A stretch of 10,619 nucleotides of DNA from CAZFQG01 sp964520785. GTDB taxonomy: Bacteria; Planctomycetota; Planctomycetia; Pirellulales; Thermoguttaceae. Under the pieces are notes generated by a model. It made no database searches. It saw only the letters and a list, made by a program, of their open reading frames with translations, and had not been told where the DNA came from. Positions 6,768-10,619 of this stretch are shown one piece after another. The translations under genes were made by a program, and so were the position numbers. Location of the stretch: contig CAZFQG010000206.1 of NCBI GenBank assembly GCA_964520785.1, forward strand, positions 1 through 10,619. The letters run 5' to 3'. Numbering within the stretch: the first letter of the stretch is position 1; each line of letters opens with the position of its first letter.

Positions 6768-6776
6768 AGTAGGACA

Positions 6777-9700
6777 TTGTCCGGAAGGAAAAACGCATAC
6801 AAGCCGGTCCGGCTTTCAACGATTCACTTGGCGATCCTGACCGGGTATTTCATCGCATCCGAGGTGTCCCCATGCCCGGCGATCAATATCATTTGCACGT
6901 TCAACTCCGGTTCCTCGGAATTCCCTTTCTTCGATCCGACCGGTTCGCGCTTGATCGCGATGATGGGTCACGTGGAGAACTACTGGGAAAACATTATCGA
7001 ATACAGCGGCACACTGAACGTCTCTTTCTACTACGACGACCTCGACGACGGGAATGGCGTTCTCGCCGATCACCTGAACCAGGGGACCAGCGGCGGCAAG
7101 CCGACCGACTGCCGCATTCGGGTCGATTGGACCTCGGGCGGCTCGGAACGGGCCTGGTACTTCGACCCAACGCCAATGGACAACGGCGAATACGACATGC
7201 AGCAAACGCTGGTTCGCGATTTGACGGCCGCGCAGAGGGCAAGCTACTACAACGGAAGTCCTCACGATTTGCTGGAAGTCAACTACTGGGGGACTGCGAG
7301 GGCGGATGCACCTTCGGCGGCGAAGACGGCCCACGACCTCTTTAGCGTCCTTCTGCACGAGATGGGGCACGGCCTCGGAATGACCGGCAACATTGCCTCC
7401 GGCGAAACGGAAGACAACGATTACGACTTCGACCCCGATCTCGTTTGGGGGCAAACCTGCGCGGCGGTGACGGCGGCCGCGGACAACCCGTACCACTTGG
7501 AAGCGGCCAACGCACTGATGGTGCCCAGTATCGGTTCGGGGCGCCGACGGCTTCCCAGCGCGACCGACATTTTCGCGATCGAGGCGGCATCGAACTGGGG
7601 GGATGGGAATATCGACTTGCGGCGGCAGGACTTTTTCGACCGGGCCGGGAACGAGGACTGGAACACGGCACGGAACTGGGCGGGGAACCAGAAACCGAGC
7701 TGGAACGACGACGCCTTCGCTCGGTGCGGGGGGTATATTTCGCTATCCGCGACCGCCTACGCGAAAAACCTCCTGGTCGCCGAAGACACCTCCGTTCTGG
7801 TCGGTTCGCATAAACTCGACGTCACCCAGATACTCTCGATCGGCCGGGGTACGGAGTACGCTTCCGTCTCCGTAACCAGCGGAGGGGAAGTGGAAGCGGA
7901 TCAAATCGAGGTCGCCGACGGCGCCTATCTCACGATCATGAGCGGTGGGACCGTCGACACGAACCGGCTGGAGATCAAGAACGGTGGCACCGTTTCCGGT
8001 ATCGGCAGGATCGACGTCGCCGACTACTTCTCGAACGAGGGGATCGTCCGGACGGGAGTGCTTTTCGCCGAAGGTAACTTGACGATTCGAGCAGACGCGG
8101 CGGGCGGTATTCTCGACCTCGACGGCCACTCAGGCAACGGCGTGGTCCGCGCACAACGCGGTGACCTGCGCGTTGAGGGCAGGCTTTCCGACAGTTTCAG
8201 TACGACATTCGACCTGGGCCGCGCAAGTGGAGGGAGCAAGATCGGCTATGAAGTCACGTTTACCGAAGGGTGGGCACTTGCGCATAACGGTCATCTGAAC
8301 ATGACCGGCAGCGGCGGCGATCCCGCGTCCGTCGAAGGGGGGCCGTCGTTGATCGAGGGATATCTTGACGTTGACGGGAACAATTGCCGGTTTGGAGACG
8401 CCGTGACCTTCGCGTCGACCGCGCAGGTCACTTTGGACGACTCGGACGACGTGCTTTATCTCTACGGCGCGACCACGTATCAGGGGGGCTCATTTACCGG
8501 CAACGGTCGAATCATTCAGAACGGGGACGCGGCGGTGATGAAGCCGACGGCGATCAACGTCCGGCAATACGACATGGATGGAATCAGCGGTACCACCGCG
8601 CTCTCGATCAACGATCACCTCACGCTCAACCTCGAATACATCGACCTGGGAAATAACCTCTTCGACGGGACGCTCAGCGTGAACAATCCGGGCCGCCTGA
8701 TCGTCAACACGCCGGGCGGATGGAAGATGAACGGAACGCTCAACTTGAATCAGAACGGTCTCGCGAACCAATTCTACGTGACGGGGTCGGATATCGGTAT
8801 CGGCGGACAAGTGAACGTCGACGGACTGGCGGGAATCGGCGCAACGATCGACTTGAGCGGGACTATCGAACTGGGGAGCGCCGGCGACATGATTCAGCTC
8901 GGTTCGGCCAACCACGCGAATCGGATCAGCGGCGGGGCGATCAACGGCCCCGGCACTGTCACTGGAGGGGCGGGAACGCTTACCGGTTATGGAGCGATCG
9001 GCGCCACGGTCCAGTTCAACAACGCCAATCTCCGGGCGCAAGCGGGCGTTCTGAACGTTACCGGAACCATCACCACCGTTAAGGAGCTCGGCACCGCCGA
9101 CGATACCGGTGTACTCAACGTCGCCGGCGCGTGGAACACGAACGTCGCGACGAGCGCCCTGCGACTCAACGGCGGAGCGGTCACCGGTGGGTCCATCGAT
9201 AACGGGGGTCTTATTACCGGTCATGGCGAAGTGAAACCCAGCGCCTTCTACAACCACGGCACCGTTAAAGCGAGCGGGGGCACGCTGGTACTCAATCCAT
9301 CGGGGTCGTGTGATCTCGATGGAATTCGTCCCGACGGAATCGGCCTCCTCGACGCCACGGCGGGAAGTATCCACGTCAAGAAGGCGTACCCGAGCGAGGT
9401 GGCTTTCAACGGCGATCTCTCGATCGGAAAGGGCCACGAGTTCCGCATGGATTCGCGCGGCCTCCGCAACATGTCCGGACCGGACCGGGGGATGATCGCA
9501 TTCAGCGGCGGTAAGTACGTCGCGCCCGCGTTGCTGCAAGGCGGTTCGCTCAGCGTGGACATCGCCGCGGCCCGGCTGGAGTCCGTGACGACGTTCGTTT
9601 CCACCGGCGATAACACGATTGAATCGGTGCTGGAACTGGCGGGAGATACCTCGATTGAAGCCGGGGCGACATTCACCGGAAGCGGCCTCTTATCCACAAT

Positions 9701-10346
9701 GCCGGGGACCACGCTTACGATCGAGGATGGGGCGGTGATCGGCGTCGATCTTCTCAGCGGCGGGCGGCTTGAAAACGGTTCTTCACCCGGGAGATTCACG
9801 GTCACCGGCAATCTATTGAACAAGGGGACGATCGAAATGGAACTTGGTGGAAACAATCCCGCGACGGAGTACGATACGATCGCCGTCAAAGGACTTGCAG
9901 CGCTCGGTGGGACGTTGGAGATCGACATGATCGGCCGGTTCCGCCCCGGCATCGGCGAGCGATTCACCGTCATGGAATTCGGGTCCGTGAATGGAAACTT
10001 CACCGAATACGACGGGTTGATCTGGGGCCGTATCGGTCTGTATCCGATCTTTTCCTCGCATGAGTTGGTGCTTTGCGCCGGCCTGGCGGGGGACCTCAAC
10101 GGGGATGGCTATGTCGGTAGCGCCGACTTGGACATCGTCCGCGGTGCTTGGAACAAACGTACCAGCGCCGGCGATCTACCGGCAGGCGATCCCTCGGGCG
10201 ACGGCCGGGTCGGCAGCGGCGACTTGGACATCGTCCGGGCCGGTTGGGGAAACGGTTCGCCCCCCTCCGCGGTTCCGGAACCGGGAGCACTGGTCGGGCC
10301 GTTGTTCGCATTCGCGTTGCTCGCCATCCCCCGGTGCCGAGGATGA
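6777..10346 (+). CDS. Secreted metzincin-like / beta-repeat / dockerin / PEP-CTERM protein
   Basis: A 1189-residue surface or secreted protein with a TTG start. In order: signal peptide (about 1-35; basic RKNAYKPVR, then LSTIHLAILTGYFIAS); metalloprotease-like domain (about 36-280) with HEMGHGLGM (194-202) and a Met-turn-like ALMVPS (Met248) followed by LPSATDIFAIEA, as in metzincins; the usual third His at position 204 is Gly, but His240 (eight residues before Met248) could replace it. A WNTARNWAGNQ..WNDDA strand-swapped motif (about 292-312) opens a long Gly/Thr/Asn-rich beta-helix-like region to about 1085, ending with the module SSPGRFTVTGNL..GTIEMELGG...YDTIAV..LGGTLEID. Two dockerin EF-hands follow (DLNGDGYVGSAD 1106-1117; DPSGDGRVGSGD 1138-1149). 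The tail is VPEP (1166-1169), a hydrophobic helix and PRCRG, an exosortase substrate signal. Likely exported and anchored or processed at the surface; substrate unknown. Confidence 0.9.
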   Translation: MSGRKNAYKPVRLSTIHLAILTGYFIASEVSPCPAINIICTFNSGSSEFPFFDPTGSRLIAMMGHVENYWENIIEYSGTLNVSFYYDDLDDGNGVLADHLNQGTSGGKPTDCRIRVDWTSGGSERAWYFDPTPMDNGEYDMQQTLVRDLTAAQRASYYNGSPHDLLEVNYWGTARADAPSAAKTAHDLFSVLLHEMGHGLGMTGNIASGETEDNDYDFDPDLVWGQTCAAVTAAADNPYHLEAANALMVPSIGSGRRRLPSATDIFAIEAASNWGDGNIDLRRQDFFDRAGNEDWNTARNWAGNQKPSWNDDAFARCGGYISLSATAYAKNLLVAEDTSVLVGSHKLDVTQILSIGRGTEYASVSVTSGGEVEADQIEVADGAYLTIMSGGTVDTNRLEIKNGGTVSGIGRIDVADYFSNEGIVRTGVLFAEGNLTIRADAAGGILDLDGHSGNGVVRAQRGDLRVEGRLSDSFSTTFDLGRASGGSKIGYEVTFTEGWALAHNGHLNMTGSGGDPASVEGGPSLIEGYLDVDGNNCRFGDAVTFASTAQVTLDDSDDVLYLYGATTYQGGSFTGNGRIIQNGDAAVMKPTAINVRQYDMDGISGTTALSINDHLTLNLEYIDLGNNLFDGTLSVNNPGRLIVNTPGGWKMNGTLNLNQNGLANQFYVTGSDIGIGGQVNVDGLAGIGATIDLSGTIELGSAGDMIQLGSANHANRISGGAINGPGTVTGGAGTLTGYGAIGATVQFNNANLRAQAGVLNVTGTITTVKELGTADDTGVLNVAGAWNTNVATSALRLNGGAVTGGSIDNGGLITGHGEVKPSAFYNHGTVKASGGTLVLNPSGSCDLDGIRPDGIGLLDATAGSIHVKKAYPSEVAFNGDLSIGKGHEFRMDSRGLRNMSGPDRGMIAFSGGKYVAPALLQGGSLSVDIAAARLESVTTFVSTGDNTIESVLELAGDTSIEAGATFTGSGLLSTMPGTTLTIEDGAVIGVDLLSGGRLENGSSPGRFTVTGNLLNKGTIEMELGGNNPATEYDTIAVKGLAALGGTLEIDMIGRFRPGIGERFTVMEFGSVNGNFTEYDGLIWGRIGLYPIFSSHELVLCAGLAGDLNGDGYVGSADLDIVRGAWNKRTSAGDLPAGDPSGDGRVGSGDLDIVRAGWGNGSPPSAVPEPGALVGPLFAFALLAIPRCRG
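10124..10237 (+). repeat. 18-bp exact direct repeat coding the two dockerin helices
   Basis: CGACTTGGACATCGTCCG occurs at 10124-10141 and again at 10220-10237, 96 bp (32 codons) apart, encoding DLDIVR in each dockerin half. Exact identity at codon level, including synonymous positions, is higher than the flanks and suggests recent duplication or gene conversion of the EF-hand unit. Confidence 0.8.
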
Positions 10347-10465
10347 CAGCGATGGCCGAATGCCACCCCGCGGCCGAGGGTATCTTTCTTCCCGGAGCAG
10401 CGGCATAATCGGTATTGTCCTACCGCATCGAGTAACCACCCGAGCAACCACTTGGAGGTATCCAT
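10347..10465. other. Intergenic region before the last gene
   Basis: It holds a weak GGCCG/CGGCC hairpin (10354-10358, 10371-10375) after the PEP-CTERM stop, with TATCTTTCTT downstream, and a small dyad CGGTA-TTGTCC-TACCG (10410-10425) that could be an operator or hairpin. Neither is strong. Confidence 0.3.
10454..10458 (+). promoter_or_regulatory. Shine-Dalgarno of the last, partial gene
   Basis: GGAGG lies 7 nt before the ATG at 10466, an ideal spacing, and supports this as a real start. Confidence 0.65.
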
Positions 10466-10619
10466 ATGTGGGAATCGGGCTTCCGACCTTTCCTCGCCGT
10501 CGTTGTCCTGGCGCTGGTAACCGCCTCGGTACCCCAACCGCCGCCCGTCGTTCGCCGCGGAAACCGACGTTTCCAGTGCGCTTGGCTGGATGCAACGGAC
10601 CGCCGCTGCCCAGCTCCGC
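10466..10619 (+). CDS. Start of a secreted protein, cut by the window edge, possibly frameshifted
   Basis: The ATG has a good Shine-Dalgarno and opens MWESGFRPFLAVVVLALVTA, a clear signal peptide or N-terminal membrane segment. The frame stays open to the edge (51 codons), but after about residue 23 it becomes Pro/Arg/Cys-rich (PQPPPVVRRGNRR) and unlike a mature protein. A different plus frame, open from 10521 to the edge, reads SFAAETDVSSALGWMQRTAA, which looks like a normal cleavage site (FAA) and a mature N-terminus. A frameshift in the C-rich stretch 10530-10548 would join them. Product unknown. Confidence 0.5.
   Translation, partial: MWESGFRPFLAVVVLALVTASVPQPPPVVRRGNRRFQCAWLDATDRRCPAP

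Larger units (their letters stand above)
6464..6776 (+). other. Long non-coding leader upstream of the PEP-CTERM gene
   Basis: These 313 bases hold no convincing gene; an open frame runs in from 6603 but lacks a signal sequence or Shine-Dalgarno and is passed through by chance. The stretch holds three hairpin candidates: AGGGAG (6559-6564) with CTCCCT (6587-6592) enclosing GCAT/ATGC (6575-6578, 6583-6586); GCCCGG/CCGGGC (6643-6648, 6657-6662); and a terminator-like hairpin with a T tract (6723-6752). TTGACT (6515-6520) and TTGACC (6565-6570) resemble -35 boxes but no good -10 lies 16-18 nt after either. Confidence 0.5.

Noticed and set aside
6603..6776. The upstream extension of the PEP-CTERM open frame as its true N-terminus.
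   Set aside because: The TTG at 6777 has a near-perfect Shine-Dalgarno and starts directly with a signal peptide; the extension would bury the signal.
5438..6802. A 454-codon minus-strand open frame opposite the J-like gene.
   Set aside because: Its sequence is Arg/His-rich and shows no family motif, while the plus-strand gene has several recognisable domains.
8490..9539. A 349-codon minus-strand open frame inside the PEP-CTERM gene.
   Set aside because: It is antisense to the beta-repeat region, with no signal, motif or Shine-Dalgarno; a GC-rich shadow.
1..10619. CRISPR arrays, tRNA or rRNA genes, insertion sequences.
   Set aside because: No regularly spaced repeats, cloverleaf signatures or transposase motifs were recognised; tRNA absence was judged by eye only.

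Overview
The window looks like a chromosomal segment of a planctomycete, probably of the Pirellulales. This is inferred from the protein families. There is a large secreted protein ending in two dockerin-type EF-hands plus a VPEP (PEP-CTERM) sorting tail. There is a divergent J-like domain of the 'WLGI...NHYRLL...EYD' type joined to a GspE N-terminal (MshEN) domain, and an ApbE protein with an RR-type N-terminus. There is also a small lysine-rich protein of a kind I associate with planctomycetes. DNA is GC-rich and mostly coding, with no tRNA, rRNA, CRISPR or insertion sequence visible.

Layout: (1) 1-202 is a non-coding edge with a REP-like set of overlapping palindromes. (2) 203-1261, minus strand: a LutC-like LUD-domain protein, then 3 nt later a membrane-anchored ComEA-like helix-hairpin-helix protein, so they are probably co-transcribed. 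(3) 1262-1360 is a divergent control region leading to apbE (1361-2452, plus strand), an FAD:protein FMN transferase. (4) 2611-6463, plus strand, has four tightly spaced genes: a small basic protein, a lipoprotein with a charged tail, a short lidless Hsp70, and a membrane-anchored J-like/MshEN protein that starts 5 nt after the Hsp70 stop. (5) 6464-6776 is a long leader with several hairpins, including a terminator-like hairpin plus T7 just before a strong Shine-Dalgarno. (6) 6777-10346 is a 1189-residue secreted metzincin-like/beta-repeat/dockerin/PEP-CTERM protein with a TTG start. (7) 10466 to the window end is the start of another gene with a signal peptide, possibly frameshifted.

The most interesting part is the Hsp70/J-like pair. 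The Hsp70 keeps its ATPase motifs and substrate-binding beta domain but lacks the C-terminal lid and the usual hydrophobic linker. Its partner has a J-like fold without the HPD tripeptide, fused to a GspE-type regulatory domain and two membrane segments. This suggests a dedicated membrane-tethered chaperone pair (inference). The large PEP-CTERM protein is the second point of interest: its third zinc ligand appears displaced, in the manner of M8 (leishmanolysin-like) proteases. No defence system or mobile element was found.
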